Positions 45,190 to 55,244 of a stretch of DNA of 64,000 nt are shown piece after piece; positions within the stretch are counted from its first letter, which is position 1; each line of letters starts with the position of its first letter. A program made the position numbers and the translations under genes. Under the pieces are notes generated by a model, which made no database searches, was not told the DNA's origin, and saw only the letters and a program-made list of their open reading frames with translations. The DNA comes from Methylocella tundrae (GTDB taxonomy: Bacteria; Pseudomonadota; Alphaproteobacteria; Rhizobiales; Beijerinckiaceae): the NCBI RefSeq assembly GCF_901905185.1, contig NZ_CABFMQ020000001.1, forward strand, positions 62,001 to 126,000, given 5' to 3'.

Positions 45190-46141
45190 CGAGACGAGCG
45201 TTGTCGATTCTGCCGGCGCGGAACGTTTCCCCCGTTTCAACAGCCGTGACGATGGCTTGCGCGGGGCTGAACAGCATCGGGTCGATCGCATAAAAATCGC
45301 CCTTGTACTTCTTGAATATCTCCGCGAAGGGCTGTCCGTGGTCGCGCGACGTCGTGCTCGGTAATTGCTCCGCCAGAGCCTTGGCCTCATCCGCCGGTCC
45401 GGTCACAAACAGATGAGCCTGACCCGCATAAATGATCGCGTCATTGGTGCGGCCCATCGCCTGGATAAAGTCCGGATGAGGCGGCGACAGCGGCGCCGCC
45501 GCGACGCCGTCAATGATGCGCTCGAGCGGAAATTTCAATTCGTGCGCCTTGTGCAAAACCACCTCAAGAACGCGCGAAACCACTTGAACGCCGCCGGCAA
45601 GGCTCTGCGTCGGCGCGAAGATGAAGGCGAGATTTTCAGGGCTTACGCCACAGGCGGCGGCAACCTTGTCGGTGACTTCCGGCGGCGGCGCGCGATCACT
45701 CTCCAGCACCAGCGTCGCCCGGCTCGCGTGGTCATGATAGGCGAGATCGTTGAACAGGGGCTCCTTGCGCGCAAGCGCGCGGCCAGGACCGGAGCCGAGC
45801 GCAAAAAACGCGCCCTTTCCTTCGCCGTGCGAGAGAGCCCAGCCGGCATATTGGCTGGCAAGACATGCGATGACGGGATCGGTGGCCCGGACCGAAATCT
45901 CGAACGGCCATTTGGGGTTGGAGCCGGTCGGTCCCAGTTCCACGGTTCCAAGTCCGCCGAGGCAGATCTCTGCGATGCGCAAACCGGCGTCAATGCCGCC
46001 ACGCGCCGCTTTGCCGGCGTCGATGATCGTCTCGCCGCGTTCTCCCTTTGACACGGCAATGCGCAATTTGGCCGCGTCGGCGACCATGCGGTCAACAAGA
46101 TGCCCAGCCAGCGTGTTGATGCTCAGTGCCGTCTCGCTCAA
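45173..46141 (-). CDS. mch: Methenyl-H4MPT cyclohydrolase
   Basis: Hydrolyses methenyl-H4MPT to formyl-H4MPT in formaldehyde oxidation. 322 residues, normal for the family. Typical stretches are [30 protein letters not shown] [31 protein letters not shown] and [16 protein letters not shown]. The start overlaps the orf17 stop by four bases, and the 3' end overlaps orf7. The whole block from beta-RFAP synthase to orf5 is therefore one transcript. Confidence 0.96.
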   Translation of the reverse strand: MSETALSINTLAGHLVDRMVADAAKLRIAVSKGERGETIIDAGKAARGGIDAGLRIAEICLGGLGTVELGPTGSNPKWPFEISVRATDPVIACLASQYAGWALSHGEGKGAFFALGSGPGRALARKEPLFNDLAYHDHASRATLVLESDRAPPPEVTDKVAAACGVSPENLAFIFAPTQSLAGGVQVVSRVLEVVLHKAHELKFPLERIIDGVAAAPLSPPHPDFIQAMGRTNDAIIYAGQAHLFVTGPADEAKALAEQLPSTTSRDHGQPFAEIFKKYKGDFYAIDPMLFSPAQAIVTAVETGETFRAGRIDNARLDACFS

Positions 46142-47286
46142 GATGTCGCCTCCGTCTCGATATGGTCTATTCCGTCGAGAATCGAAGCGGTCCGTTCTTT
46201 TACGAGCTCACGCGCCCTCGAGGGATCCGCAGCGTTCGCTTTAATGGTACAGAGAGGATCATTCAAGCCCAGCGCGCTCTTTGGCTTTTGCCGGTCGGCG
46301 GCCCATTCCGGCCAGTCGAGCGCCGGCATGGCTGCGATCCGCCTGCGCGCATAGGCGATTCCCGCCGCCGCCGCGCGGGGAAATTCCAGCGGGAGCGCCG
46401 GCAAGCGGCCAAGAGATGCGTCAATATGCGCGGCGAAGATGAGGCCGTGGCGATCCTCGAAAATGTCGAGCGTTGCGCCAGGGCGCGGATTGATCTCGAT
46501 GAGAACGAAAGCGTCGCCGTCGAGCAGGAAATCAAAGCTGTTGAGGCCGCTAAGGCCAAGTTCGACGGATAACGAGCTGGCGGCGTCGTTCAGCCGTGTT
46601 TCGACGTCCGGGGGCAAAGCGGCGGGCCGCGCGCATCCGCCGAAGCGGAACGGTTCGTCCCCGGTCGGGGCGGCCCATTGCCGGCTTGCTCCGAGCGCCA
46701 TCATTCCGGCGCCATCGCCGAGGCCGAGGATCGAGACAGGTTCGCCCGGCGCGACGCGCTGGAAATAAATATCCTCGCCCTGCGCCCGCAACGCACCGGC
46801 TGGGGCGACATGGCTGCCGCCGGCGGCGCCGACGCTTTTGACCAGCCAGCCTTCGGCATTCGCCGGAGGCGTCAGGCTAATGTCCGGATGAGGAACGCCG
46901 AGGGACCGGCAAAGCTGCGCTAAAGCTGCCGGATTTTTCGCCCGCCGAACCGTCTCCGGGCGATTGCCGAAGAGGGTCCAGCGCTCCGCGAGCTCATCGA
47001 GAAGCTCGACGCGATCTTCAAAACCCGCGCCGTAGACGATCCCGATAGGCGCGCAGCCATCGGCAAGGGCGTTCAGCGCGGCGATCAAGGCCTCGCCGTC
47101 GAATCCCGTTTGCGGATCGCCGACGAGACAGTTTGCCACGCAGAGCGCGCGCGTGTCCTCGTCATCGAAAAGGTCCGCGACGAGGGGCCGGTAACCGGCG
47201 CGCCGCGCCGCGGCGGCAAGAGCGCGTCCCGCCGCCGCCGCGATGAGAATCGCGGGCCCGTCTTTGAGTGTCTCTGCTTCAGACAA
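46138..47286 (-). CDS. orf17: Orf17: ATP-grasp protein, MfnD-like (tyramine-glutamate ligase type)
   Basis: 382 residues. The ATP-grasp core includes [15 protein letters not shown] (nucleotide loop), [27 protein letters not shown], and [16 protein letters not shown] (metal and ATP ligands). Archaeal MfnD of this superfamily joins glutamate to tyramine for methanofuran. Methylofuran of bacteria contains a similar polyglutamate chain, so orf17 is a good candidate for that ligation. It overlaps mtdB by 8 bp and mch by 4 bp. Confidence 0.88.
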   Translation of the reverse strand: MSEAETLKDGPAILIAAAAGRALAAAARRAGYRPLVADLFDDEDTRALCVANCLVGDPQTGFDGEALIAALNALADGCAPIGIVYGAGFEDRVELLDELAERWTLFGNRPETVRRAKNPAALAQLCRSLGVPHPDISLTPPANAEGWLVKSVGAAGGSHVAPAGALRAQGEDIYFQRVAPGEPVSILGLGDGAGMMALGASRQWAAPTGDEPFRFGGCARPAALPPDVETRLNDAASSLSVELGLSGLNSFDFLLDGDAFVLIEINPRPGATLDIFEDRHGLIFAAHIDASLGRLPALPLEFPRAAAAGIAYARRRIAAMPALDWPEWAADRQKPKSALGLNDPLCTIKANAADPSRARELVKERTASILDGIDHIETEATS

Positions 47287-48166
47287 GCTCCCGCGCCAGC
47301 GCGAAAGCGTCGCGGAAGTCGATGGCGAGCGCCTTGCTCGACGTCGCCATGCGCTGGAACAGGCCGGATTCGGTCTTGTATTTAATGTCGCCGATGGCGA
47401 GCGGCCCGACGCCGAGGGCGCCCCCGGTCAATTCGGCCCCGTTGGCATGGAGATCGAGCCCCTCGATGCCAGCCGGCGGCACGGCGTTGACGTCGGCGGC
47501 GACGAGCAGCGACTTCGCGGCGGCGAGCGACTGCTTGGACAGAACCTGCACGCCGGCGGCGGCGGCGCACAAGACGACCTCGACGCCCTGCAGCGCCTCG
47601 AGTTTCTTCTCCTCGGTGCTGCCGTCGACGGCGCGAACCTCGACGCCGAAGCGTTTCTTGATGTCGTCGGCTTTCTGCTGTACGCGGGTCGGGCCGTCAT
47701 AGCCGGCGAGCGCCACATCGGCGCCTTCCAGCGCGGCGATGACGCCTGCGGCGTAGCCGACGACGCCGGTGGCGCCGAAGATCAAAATCTTCGTCTTGTC
47801 GAGGCTCTTGCCCTTTTTGTCCTTCAGCAGCTTTTCGACGCAGGCGACCATCGCGGCGGCGGTGGTGAACGAACCCGCGGGATCGGCGAAAGCTGAAATC
47901 TCGAATGGTTTCAAAAGGGTGGCGCGGAAGCGCTCGAGCATGTCGAGCGCGAGCCCGGCGTCCTTGCCGGCGATGAATACGCCGGTGCGCACGGCGTCTC
48001 TCGGGGAGCGCGAAAACATCGCGTCCTGCACCAGAGCCGTCACCTCGTCGAGCGTGACGCCGGTGTAAGGCGTGACGGAATCATAGCCGGCGTCGAGAGC
48101 CATATTCACGTCGAAAGGGCTCATGTGCTTCAACGGGCTGAACATGTGCAATATATTCTTGGCCAA
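47279..48166 (-). CDS. mtdB: NAD(P)-dependent methylene-H4MPT dehydrogenase
   Basis: Oxidises methylene-H4MPT to methenyl-H4MPT with NAD or NADP. 295 residues. The MtdB-type start reads ILHMFSPLKHMSPFDVNMAL with the conserved DAGYDSVTPYTGV, distinguishing it from MtdA. The nucleotide-binding loop is ILIFGATGVVGYAAGVIAAL, followed by VVLCAAAAGVQVLS. It lies 11 bp after beta-RFAP synthase and overlaps orf17. Confidence 0.96.
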   Translation of the reverse strand: MAKNILHMFSPLKHMSPFDVNMALDAGYDSVTPYTGVTLDEVTALVQDAMFSRSPRDAVRTGVFIAGKDAGLALDMLERFRATLLKPFEISAFADPAGSFTTAAAMVACVEKLLKDKKGKSLDKTKILIFGATGVVGYAAGVIAALEGADVALAGYDGPTRVQQKADDIKKRFGVEVRAVDGSTEEKKLEALQGVEVVLCAAAAGVQVLSKQSLAAAKSLLVAADVNAVPPAGIEGLDLHANGAELTGGALGVGPLAIGDIKYKTESGLFQRMATSSKALAIDFRDAFALARELV

Positions 48167-48177
48167 GCGGTTTCCCC

Positions 48178-49149
48178 CTATGTGTCGATTGTTGAAGGTT
48201 GACCCTTCACGATGGCGCCGTGATTGAGTCCTTTGCAGATCATGATGTCTACACCCAAAGCGGCGATTTTTGCGCGCAAAAGGTCGCAGAGGCGCTGGGC
48301 TTCATCCGGATTGGCGGCGAAAGCAAAGCCGGTCGGCCCCCAGGAGGACTGTCCGATTCCCTTCGCGCCGTGATTCTGCAGTTCGCGCAGGGCTTCAGCC
48401 ACGGCGGCGCTGGTATAGGACGAGCCGCCTTGCGCCGGAGCAAAATAAGTTCCGACAATTTGCTGTATTCGCGAAATCGCCGCGCCGAAAGCGTCAATAT
48501 CCTCTTCAGCCAGAGCCGGAAGCGCCTTGATCAGAACGAGGCGGCAGATTTCCGCGGCGGCGTCGGCCTCAAAAGACCCGAGCGCGGCGAAGGACGCGGT
48601 TTCCTGCGGCCCGTGAATGCCTTTCATGCGCGGGTCGAGCACGAGAATGACCCGCCAGGCTCTGGGGAAATCAAGGCGCGCAATGATCGGGGGCGTCACT
48701 GTATGTTCGCCTCGCCCGCCATCGACGACGACGCCGCCGCGTTGGAACAGCCCGGCTCCGACGCCAGAACGCATGGTGCGTCGCAACAAAAGCGCGTCGT
48801 CCGCGAGATCGGGCTCGATGCCTTCAAGGCTCCGCAGGGCGCTCGCGAGGGCGAGGGCGAGTTGCGTTCCTGAGCCAAGGCCGACGTGATCGGGAATGGC
48901 CTCGTCGATGGTGACGCGATAGGCCGAGGCGAGGCCAAAACGTTCGGTCAAGGCGCCGAGATAGGTTCTGACGCGCGTTTCCTCGGCGCCTTGGACAATG
49001 GTTCTTTCGGCGCGCGAGATCGTCAGCCTGGTCGCCGGGTGGTCGATCGCCAGTCCGATGCTGCCAAAGCGCCGGCCAAGCCCGCCATTGATGTCGAGAA
49101 ACCCAAGATGGAGCCGGGCTGGGGCTATGGCGGTGACGCTTTCGAACAT
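48178..49149 (-). CDS. orf4: Beta-ribofuranosylaminobenzene 5'-phosphate synthase (Orf4)
   Basis: Joins p-aminobenzoate to phosphoribosyl pyrophosphate with loss of CO2, the committed step of H4MPT synthesis. 323 residues from ATG 49149 (ESVTAIAPARLHLGFLDI); a longer frame to 49257 has an unconserved extension. The GHMP-kinase-like core shows IPDHVGLGSGTQLALALASA and GVGAGLFQRGGVVVDGGRG. The carboxy part has GIGQSSWGPTGFAFA. It is the first gene of the leftward H4MPT operon, and the nearby pabAB genes supply its substrate. Confidence 0.94.
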   Translation of the reverse strand: MFESVTAIAPARLHLGFLDINGGLGRRFGSIGLAIDHPATRLTISRAERTIVQGAEETRVRTYLGALTERFGLASAYRVTIDEAIPDHVGLGSGTQLALALASALRSLEGIEPDLADDALLLRRTMRSGVGAGLFQRGGVVVDGGRGEHTVTPPIIARLDFPRAWRVILVLDPRMKGIHGPQETASFAALGSFEADAAAEICRLVLIKALPALAEEDIDAFGAAISRIQQIVGTYFAPAQGGSSYTSAAVAEALRELQNHGAKGIGQSSWGPTGFAFAANPDEAQRLCDLLRAKIAALGVDIMICKGLNHGAIVKGQPSTIDT

Positions 49150-49310
49150 CGGGCTTCTTTCGCAGGATTTTTCCGCGCGGCCCGCGTCAAGGCCATTCCG
49201 CGCTTTCCTGATGACTAAAGAGCTCTGGCGGGCGCCACGAGCCGGCGTGCTCCTCAAAGGAGTCGGGTTTTAATACTCAGCCCGGCCTTGGAGTTCAAGG
49301 ACCGGCTGCT

Positions 49311-50027
49311 TTATCCGTCGAGTTCGCTATAATGGCGGAAAATGCCGGCTTCGTTGAATGGGATCCGGCGATCGCTCGCAAGATAGGCCCGGATGCGCGG
49401 CCGCTTCGCCACCGCGTCATGCAGTCCGGCGACGAGAGGCGTCTTTGCAAGCGCCCGTTTCATGCCGCGCGGAAAAGCATAGCTCAAGCCTTCGACGATC
49501 TGGAAAAGGGAGAGGTCCGCGTAAGTGACGCCGCTGCCGACGAGATGGCTGTCGCTTTTCGGATTGCGCGCCAGAATGGTTTCGAACCAGGCGAGATATT
49601 TGGGAATTCGAGCCTCCCGAAACGTCTTGGCCCGGCGCAGCGCTTCCGGCTGCTGCTCTTCATAATAGAGATCGACGCTGATCGGATGGTGCGAATCATG
49701 CGCCTCGCCCACGATATCGGCGATGGTCAATTGAATCTGGTGGACCCACAGGCGCCCCGCTTCATCCCTCGGCGCAAGTCCGAGACGCTCGCCGAGATAG
49801 AATAAAATCGCGGCGGTCTGACCAATCACGACGTCGCCGTCCTTCAGGAACGGCGGCGCGAAAGGCGGCCGTGCGACCTCGTCTCCATCCAGCACGGCCG
49901 TGAGGGCGTCCATGCCCTCGGGCTGGCGCGCGACGTCGACATAATCGGCGCCGGCCTCTTCGAGCGCCAGGCGGATGAATTCGCCGCGCCCTTGAATGCC
50001 GGGCCAGTAATAGAGTTCGTAAGCCAT
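49311..50027 (-). CDS. Glutathione S-transferase family protein
   Basis: 238 residues from ATG 50027. The amino half is a thioredoxin-type fold (YELYYWPGIQGRGEFIRLAL, then GQTAAILFYLGERLGL with the glutathione-contact region). The carboxy half is helical (YADLSLFQIVEGLSYAF, the N-capping box region). The early Tyr could be the activating residue. The substrate is unknown. It lies next to the H4MPT operon on the same strand but 161 bp upstream, so a link to glutathione-dependent formaldehyde handling is only a guess. Confidence 0.85.
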   Translation of the reverse strand: MAYELYYWPGIQGRGEFIRLALEEAGADYVDVARQPEGMDALTAVLDGDEVARPPFAPPFLKDGDVVIGQTAAILFYLGERLGLAPRDEAGRLWVHQIQLTIADIVGEAHDSHHPISVDLYYEEQQPEALRRAKTFREARIPKYLAWFETILARNPKSDSHLVGSGVTYADLSLFQIVEGLSYAFPRGMKRALAKTPLVAGLHDAVAKRPRIRAYLASDRRIPFNEAGIFRHYSELDG

Positions 50028-50086
50028 CCGCCGATTTCCTCCCGCGGCTTGCGCCGCCATGAGCCATCAATGCTCACGTTCATCGC

Positions 50087-52432
50087 TCATTTGGCGACAA
50101 AGTAGAAGCTTTCTCCCGGCAGAGAGCCATAGGTGAAGGGCTCCTGCCGGTCGTTGGTCGCGGCCCTCACCTCGTCGCGGACCTGACGGAAAAGCATATT
50201 GATCTCGAGCTGCGGCCGGACGATGTTGCGCAGGAGAGCCTGCGTGAACGGACTGTGGGCGCCGTCGCCATCCTGCGCGACCTGTCCGTCGCGCGCCGAA
50301 TAGGCGACGAGCGTGCCGCCCTCAGGCTCGACCCGTGCGAAGCCCCGGCCGATCGAGCGCGACGCCATGGTGCGCTGCATGCGCGCCAGGAACGGATTGT
50401 TGCGGCATGCGTCAAGGATGACGAGACGGAGTTTTTTCGCCCGTTCCGTCGCCAGAAGAACGCGGTCGAGCGTGATCGCTTCATCCTGAACGTCGCGATC
50501 GGCCCTGAGTTTGGCGTCGACGGGAATCAGATAATTGACGCCGCCGATCTCGATTCCGTGCCCGGCGTAATAGACGACGGCCCAGTCGGCGTTCTCAGCC
50601 TTGTCCTCGAAGGCCCGCAGCGCGGCGAGAAACTTCTCGCGGGTCAGATCGCGCTCGGCGAAGACCGTCTGAAAGCCGATTTTGCGAAAGGCGGCGGCGA
50701 CGGCTTCGGCGTCGCGTTCCGGATTGGGAAGCGTTGCGACCTCGCGATAATTGGAATTGCCGATGACGAGCGCGACGCGGTTGCCAGGCGGCGGAATCAG
50801 TGCGGCGGATTTCGCCTGCGCCGCCTCGACGACGGCTTTCGCCCGCGCCTCGACCTCCGCCTTCACCCGGGCCTCGAATTCAGCCTTCGCCCGCGCTTCG
50901 AATTCGGATTTCGCCTTGGCGTCGGCGTCCGCTCGGGCGCGCGCGTCAGCCGCCGCCTGCGTCTCGAGGCGAGCCTTGAAGGCGTCGGCCGCCGCCTTGG
51001 TGCGGGCCTCGACTTCGGCTTTGACCCGCGCCTCTATGGCCGCCGCTTCTTTCTCGGCGTCGGCTTTGGCGCGCGCGTCCGCTTCGGCCTTCGCTCTTGC
51101 GTTCGTCGCTTCGGTGACGGCGACGCCGGCCGCCATCTTGGCGTGCGTCGCCTCGGCCTCGGCCAGCGCCGCGAGCCGCGCCCGCGCCAATTGCTGCGCC
51201 GGCCGCGCTAATGCGACGTCGGCCTCGCCCGGCAGGCTGATCGCTTTTTCATAATCGGTTTTGGCTTTCGCGTCCGCGCCGGTTTTTTCATAGGCCTGGC
51301 CGCGGCCGGCGTAAGCCGCCACAAAGTCGGGCTGGATGCGCAGCGCCTCGTTGAAATCGGCGATGGCGTGATTGGCGTCGTCTCCGGCCAGATAGGCGTC
51401 GCCGCGGAAATCGAGCGCAATCGCGGAGCGCGGATTGAGGGCGGTCGCCTTGTTGAGATCGGTCAAGGCGGCGGCGATATCTCCGCTCTGCCTGCGCAGC
51501 CTGCCGCGATTGGCGTAGGCAAGGTCATATTTGGGCCTCAGCAGAATGGCTTCGTCGCAATCGGCGATCGCCAGATCGAGCTTGCCCTGGTCGGCAAGCG
51601 CAAGCGCGCGATTGACATAGGCTTCGGCGGTCGCGTTGAGTTCGATCGCCTTGTTCTGATCGGCGAGAGATTTTTCAAGATCGCCCTGCAGCCGGCGCGC
51701 CTCTCCGCGATGACTGTAGGCTTCGCCGTTGGCGCCGTCGACACGGATCGCCGCGTCATAATCGCGGATGGCGCCATCGACGTCGGCCTTGGCGAGCCGG
51801 GCGTCGGCGCGCTGGATGTAGCCTTTGGGATCATTGGGGGCGAGACTGATGAATTGGTCGAAATCGGCGATGGCTCGAACGAACTGGCGCTTCAGATAGA
51901 GCGCCTGCCCGCGATTATAGAAAGCCTTGGCGAAACGCGCGTTGAGTCTGATCGCCTTGTCGTAATCGGCGATGGCGCGATCATATTCCTCTTTGTTGAG
52001 CAGCGCCGTTCCGCGGGCGTTGAAGAGATCGGGCGATTTGCCGTCGAGCCGGATCGCCTGGTTATAGTCCGCGATGGCGCCGTCGTAATCGCCCTCGATC
52101 TGGCGGGCGAGGCCGCGGTTCTTGTAGGCGTCGATCGAGTTCGGATTGCGGTCGAGCGCGCTTGTGAAGTCCTTGATGGCGCTGTCGAGATCGCCTTTGC
52201 GCACCTTGGCGACGCCGCGGTTGTTGTAAAGGCCCGGCGCGTTGGGGTCGTCCCTCTCGCTGTCGATCAGGCGCGTGCATGCCGGAATGCCGGCGTCCGG
52301 ATCGTTCAGGGAATGGTTGCAAAGGTCTACGTCGCTGTCGGCGGCGCGAACCGGGCTGAGGGATCCGAGCAGCTGGGTCGCCAGCATCAAGCCCAGACTT
52401 AAAATGATGTGTCGGCCAACGACCATGTCCAT
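50087..52432 (-). CDS. TPR-repeat, Ala-rich coiled-coil, caspase-like protein
   Basis: 781 residues from ATG 52432; ATG 52426 is close, and 52489 gives an unlikely extension. A signal peptide (IILSLGLMLATQLLGSLSP, ending about RAA) is followed by about nine or ten TPR units with repeated YNNRGVAKVRKGDLDSAIKDF-type helices to residue about 375. Next is a 150-residue Ala/Lys/Arg/Glu segment with repeating RAKAEADARAKAD, probably a long helix. The carboxy 250 residues are a peptidase C14 domain with His in VVYYAGHGIEIGGVNY and Cys in LVILDACRNNPF. It should be a periplasmic or surface caspase-like protease or scaffold. Substrates are unknown. Confidence 0.88.
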   Translation of the reverse strand: MDMVVGRHIILSLGLMLATQLLGSLSPVRAADSDVDLCNHSLNDPDAGIPACTRLIDSERDDPNAPGLYNNRGVAKVRKGDLDSAIKDFTSALDRNPNSIDAYKNRGLARQIEGDYDGAIADYNQAIRLDGKSPDLFNARGTALLNKEEYDRAIADYDKAIRLNARFAKAFYNRGQALYLKRQFVRAIADFDQFISLAPNDPKGYIQRADARLAKADVDGAIRDYDAAIRVDGANGEAYSHRGEARRLQGDLEKSLADQNKAIELNATAEAYVNRALALADQGKLDLAIADCDEAILLRPKYDLAYANRGRLRRQSGDIAAALTDLNKATALNPRSAIALDFRGDAYLAGDDANHAIADFNEALRIQPDFVAAYAGRGQAYEKTGADAKAKTDYEKAISLPGEADVALARPAQQLARARLAALAEAEATHAKMAAGVAVTEATNARAKAEADARAKADAEKEAAAIEARVKAEVEARTKAAADAFKARLETQAAADARARADADAKAKSEFEARAKAEFEARVKAEVEARAKAVVEAAQAKSAALIPPPGNRVALVIGNSNYREVATLPNPERDAEAVAAAFRKIGFQTVFAERDLTREKFLAALRAFEDKAENADWAVVYYAGHGIEIGGVNYLIPVDAKLRADRDVQDEAITLDRVLLATERAKKLRLVILDACRNNPFLARMQRTMASRSIGRGFARVEPEGGTLVAYSARDGQVAQDGDGAHSPFTQALLRNIVRPQLEINMLFRQVRDEVRAATNDRQEPFTYGSLPGESFYFVAK

Positions 52433-52666
52433 GCTCCCCAACGGAAGACGGGCCGCGCGACAAGCGGTTAGGCCTCGCCGGCCGACCATGTAGCGGCGCC
52501 GCTTTCCGGTTTTCGAAGCTAAACACGGGCGGTGAATAAAACTGTGCGCCGCTGCACCAGACAGAAGGGATGCAACCGGTAAACATTAATTCATGATTGT
52601 TGCACATACAACACAGATCACAAGTTCGTTATAGGCTATCCTTCGGCGCAAACGAGGGGGATTGCC

Positions 52667-54193
52667 ATGCGGAATTCAAATCTGGCCGCGTTGAAGGGAG
52701 TGGCGTTTGGCGTAGTCGCAGGCGCGCTTTGGCTGGGCAATTCGCCTCGCGCCGAGGCTTCGCCGTTTTGCCCCTCGATCGCGACGCAGACGATTTCCGT
52801 CGATGGCGAGCCGGTCCTGAAAGATTTTCCCGGGGTTCGTTTGCAGAATGGCGCCTGCACGAACAATGGCATCGGGCCCGACCCCGCGGCCCTGTCGGGC
52901 GCCGCCCTCGCCAGCCAGGCTCTGAGCGAGCTCTCGCAGTCGACGACGCAGGAGACGGCGCGAAGCGCGGAAAATTCGATCACCAATCGCCGCGATCAGG
53001 AAGAGCAGCGCTGCGCCGCCGGTTTTTCGAGAGTCAACGGAGAGTGCGAGCGCAACCCGCTTCCGGTCGCCGAGGAGACGGCGCCGCCCGAGCCGCCGCC
53101 AGCGCCCGAACGTCCTTCCAAAAAAACCAAGAAGGGTAAAGCCGGAGCGGTCGCGGCCAGGGAGACGAGGCCGGCTCCTCCCCATAAAGTCGTTTACGCC
53201 CGCAGGGAGCCGGTCGTGATCCCGCCGCCCGTGCCGGTGGAGGCGCCCTTCCGTTACGGCGTCTGGGGTCAGGTCTTCGGCGCATATGAGAAGCGGGACG
53301 CGACCGGGATGGTCGCGATCAGCGGCCCCGATTTCAACGCTGGCCTGCCGGTGCCGATCGAAGTCAGCGTTCAGAGCCGTTCTGGCACGGTCGGCTTTCA
53401 GGCCGGCCTCGATCTGACGTCGCGGGGACTGATCGCCGCCAACGACGGTCTGATCACCGGCGTGCTGGTCGGCTATATCTCGAACCATTTGACTCTCAAC
53501 ACCGTTGGAACGTCGTCCAATCCAACCATCGTCGGCAACAGCACGAGCCGTCTCACGGCGAGCCTGTCGGGGCCCTCGCTCGGCGTGTACGGCACTTACT
53601 TTTCGGGCGCCTTCTCGGCCGACGTCATGGCCAAGTTCGATATCCTCGGCCTCGATCAGGCCTCCACCCAAAACATGGCTTTCGCCGGTCCCTTCGGTCC
53701 GTTCTCTTTCGGCTATTCCGGCTCCGGTTCAACCAGCGTCCTCGACTCGACCGTCGCCGCAAATCTGAACTACCGCTTTGATCTTTATCCGAATTTCTGG
53801 ATTGAGCCGACCGTCGGAGCGCAATTCACGGCTCTGGGCTACGGCGGCGGCGCCGCGGATCTCGGCCTCCAAAACGGCACGCAGGTGATGGTCCAGGGCG
53901 GCGCCCGCGTCGGAACGAGCTCCGTTTTCAGCAACAACATTCTGATGACGACGACCTTGACCGGGCTCGCCTATGACGACGTGGTCGTCAACGGGGGGTT
54001 CATTCCGGGCGCAGCCTACCAGGGTAATAATATTCTCGCGAACGCCGACCGCGGTCAGGTGCGCGGTCGCGGCATTCTCGCCTTCAATTTCGAGTTCGGC
54101 CAGGGCCTCTCCTCCTTCGTGCTGGGCGACGTGCATGGTGGTCAGGGCCTTTTCGGCGCCGGCGGCAAGGCGGGGATTCGCTACCAGTGGTGA
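52667..54193 (+). CDS. Autotransporter-type outer-membrane beta-barrel protein
   Basis: 508 residues. A signal peptide (GVAFGVVAGALWLGNSPRAEA) is followed by an about 130-residue region with two Cys pairs. A Pro/Lys-rich linker follows to residue about 190. A carboxy-terminal barrel then shows alternating strands (FRYGVWGQVFGAYEKRDAT, YFSGAFSADVMAKFDILG, FGQGLSSFVLGDVHGG) and ends in the aromatic residue of KAGIRYQW, as outer-membrane barrels do. The passenger is very short, so it may be a porin-like or adhesin-anchor protein. It is divergent from the TPR-caspase gene across 234 bp and 7 bp ahead of the TraB-like gene. Confidence 0.8.
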   Translation: MRNSNLAALKGVAFGVVAGALWLGNSPRAEASPFCPSIATQTISVDGEPVLKDFPGVRLQNGACTNNGIGPDPAALSGAALASQALSELSQSTTQETARSAENSITNRRDQEEQRCAAGFSRVNGECERNPLPVAEETAPPEPPPAPERPSKKTKKGKAGAVAARETRPAPPHKVVYARREPVVIPPPVPVEAPFRYGVWGQVFGAYEKRDATGMVAISGPDFNAGLPVPIEVSVQSRSGTVGFQAGLDLTSRGLIAANDGLITGVLVGYISNHLTLNTVGTSSNPTIVGNSTSRLTASLSGPSLGVYGTYFSGAFSADVMAKFDILGLDQASTQNMAFAGPFGPFSFGYSGSGSTSVLDSTVAANLNYRFDLYPNFWIEPTVGAQFTALGYGGGAADLGLQNGTQVMVQGGARVGTSSVFSNNILMTTTLTGLAYDDVVVNGGFIPGAAYQGNNILANADRGQVRGRGILAFNFEFGQGLSSFVLGDVHGGQGLFGAGGKAGIRYQW

Positions 54194-54200
54194 GCCGCGG

Positions 54201-55241
54201 ATGGCCGGCCGTCGGCGGGAGCAGGGCTGCCGTTTCGGCCTCGCGTTTCGCCGCCGCGCAGTCCTGATCGCCGCGCTCCTCTTCGCCTCGACGCCAAGCC
54301 AAGGCAGCGCTCCATGCAAGGGGCGCGATCTCTTTCCGATGATCGAAGCGGAGGAGCCGGCGGCCTTCGCCGCGATCGAAGCGGAAAGGGCCGCGACGCC
54401 CTTTCCGCATGGAACCTTGTTCCGGCTTTCGCGCGACGGCCAAACCTCCTACGTCTTCGGCACGCTTCATCTCGACGATCCACGCGTCGCCTCGTTCCGA
54501 CCAAGCGTCATCGCGGCGCTGAGCAGCTCGAAAACGCTCGCGCTGGAATCGGTGGAGACGGGCGCGCGGCTGCTCCGGTCGATCCGAAAAGACCCCGCCG
54601 CGATGCGCGCGGCCCTTCTGGCGCCGCAGGATCAGCGTCCCGACGTTTTGCTGGACGCGGCCGACTTCGCCGCGTTGCAAACCCTCGTCGCGGAGGCTGG
54701 CCTTGCCGCCTCATCCGCTGGCGCCCTGAAGCCGGCCGTGCTCGCGCTGCTGCTTGATCTGCCGGCCTGCGCGCGGAAAAACGGCGTGAAGCCCTACGCC
54801 GACGAAGCGATTGCGGAATTGGCCAAGGCGCAGGGGGCGCGTGTTGTCGGCCTCGAGACGATGATCGAGCAGATCGACATTCTCGACGGCTTCTCGCCAG
54901 AGGTCGGGCGCGCGCTGCTGGTCGCAACTCTGCGCCAGGCCGGTCACGCCGAGGATGTCGTCGAGACGACGATCGCGCGTTATGCCTTGCAAGATCTCGG
55001 CGGTCTGCTCGCCTGGATGAAATCGCCGGAACTGATCCCCGGCGTCGCCGGCGCGCAAACGCCGCCGGACTTTCTCGACCGGCTGATCACGCGCCGCAAC
55101 CAGCGTATGCGCGACCGCGCCGTTCCGCTTCTTGAGAAGGGGGGCGTCTTCATCGCTGTCGGCGCCGCGCATTTGCCCGGCGAGCGGGGCCTTCTCAATT
55201 TGCTGGAGCTGGAGGGCTTCAGGGTCGAGGCCGTCGAATAG
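54201..55241 (+). CDS. TraB/GumN family protein
   Basis: 346 residues from ATG 54201, 7 bp after the barrel gene. A hydrophobic lead (RAVLIAALLFASTPSQGSA) looks like a signal peptide ending in a cysteine-containing mature start. The family's metal-site-like motifs are SYVFGTLHLDDPRV near the amino end and IAVGAAHLPGERGLLNLLE at the carboxy end, with a helical middle including DEAIAELAKAQGARVVGLE. TraB/GumN proteins are thought to be metalloprotease-like, but their substrates are unknown. Probably periplasmic and co-expressed with the barrel. Confidence 0.85.
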   Translation: MAGRRREQGCRFGLAFRRRAVLIAALLFASTPSQGSAPCKGRDLFPMIEAEEPAAFAAIEAERAATPFPHGTLFRLSRDGQTSYVFGTLHLDDPRVASFRPSVIAALSSSKTLALESVETGARLLRSIRKDPAAMRAALLAPQDQRPDVLLDAADFAALQTLVAEAGLAASSAGALKPAVLALLLDLPACARKNGVKPYADEAIAELAKAQGARVVGLETMIEQIDILDGFSPEVGRALLVATLRQAGHAEDVVETTIARYALQDLGGLLAWMKSPELIPGVAGAQTPPDFLDRLITRRNQRMRDRAVPLLEKGGVFIAVGAAHLPGERGLLNLLELEGFRVEAVE

Positions 55242-55244
55242 CGG

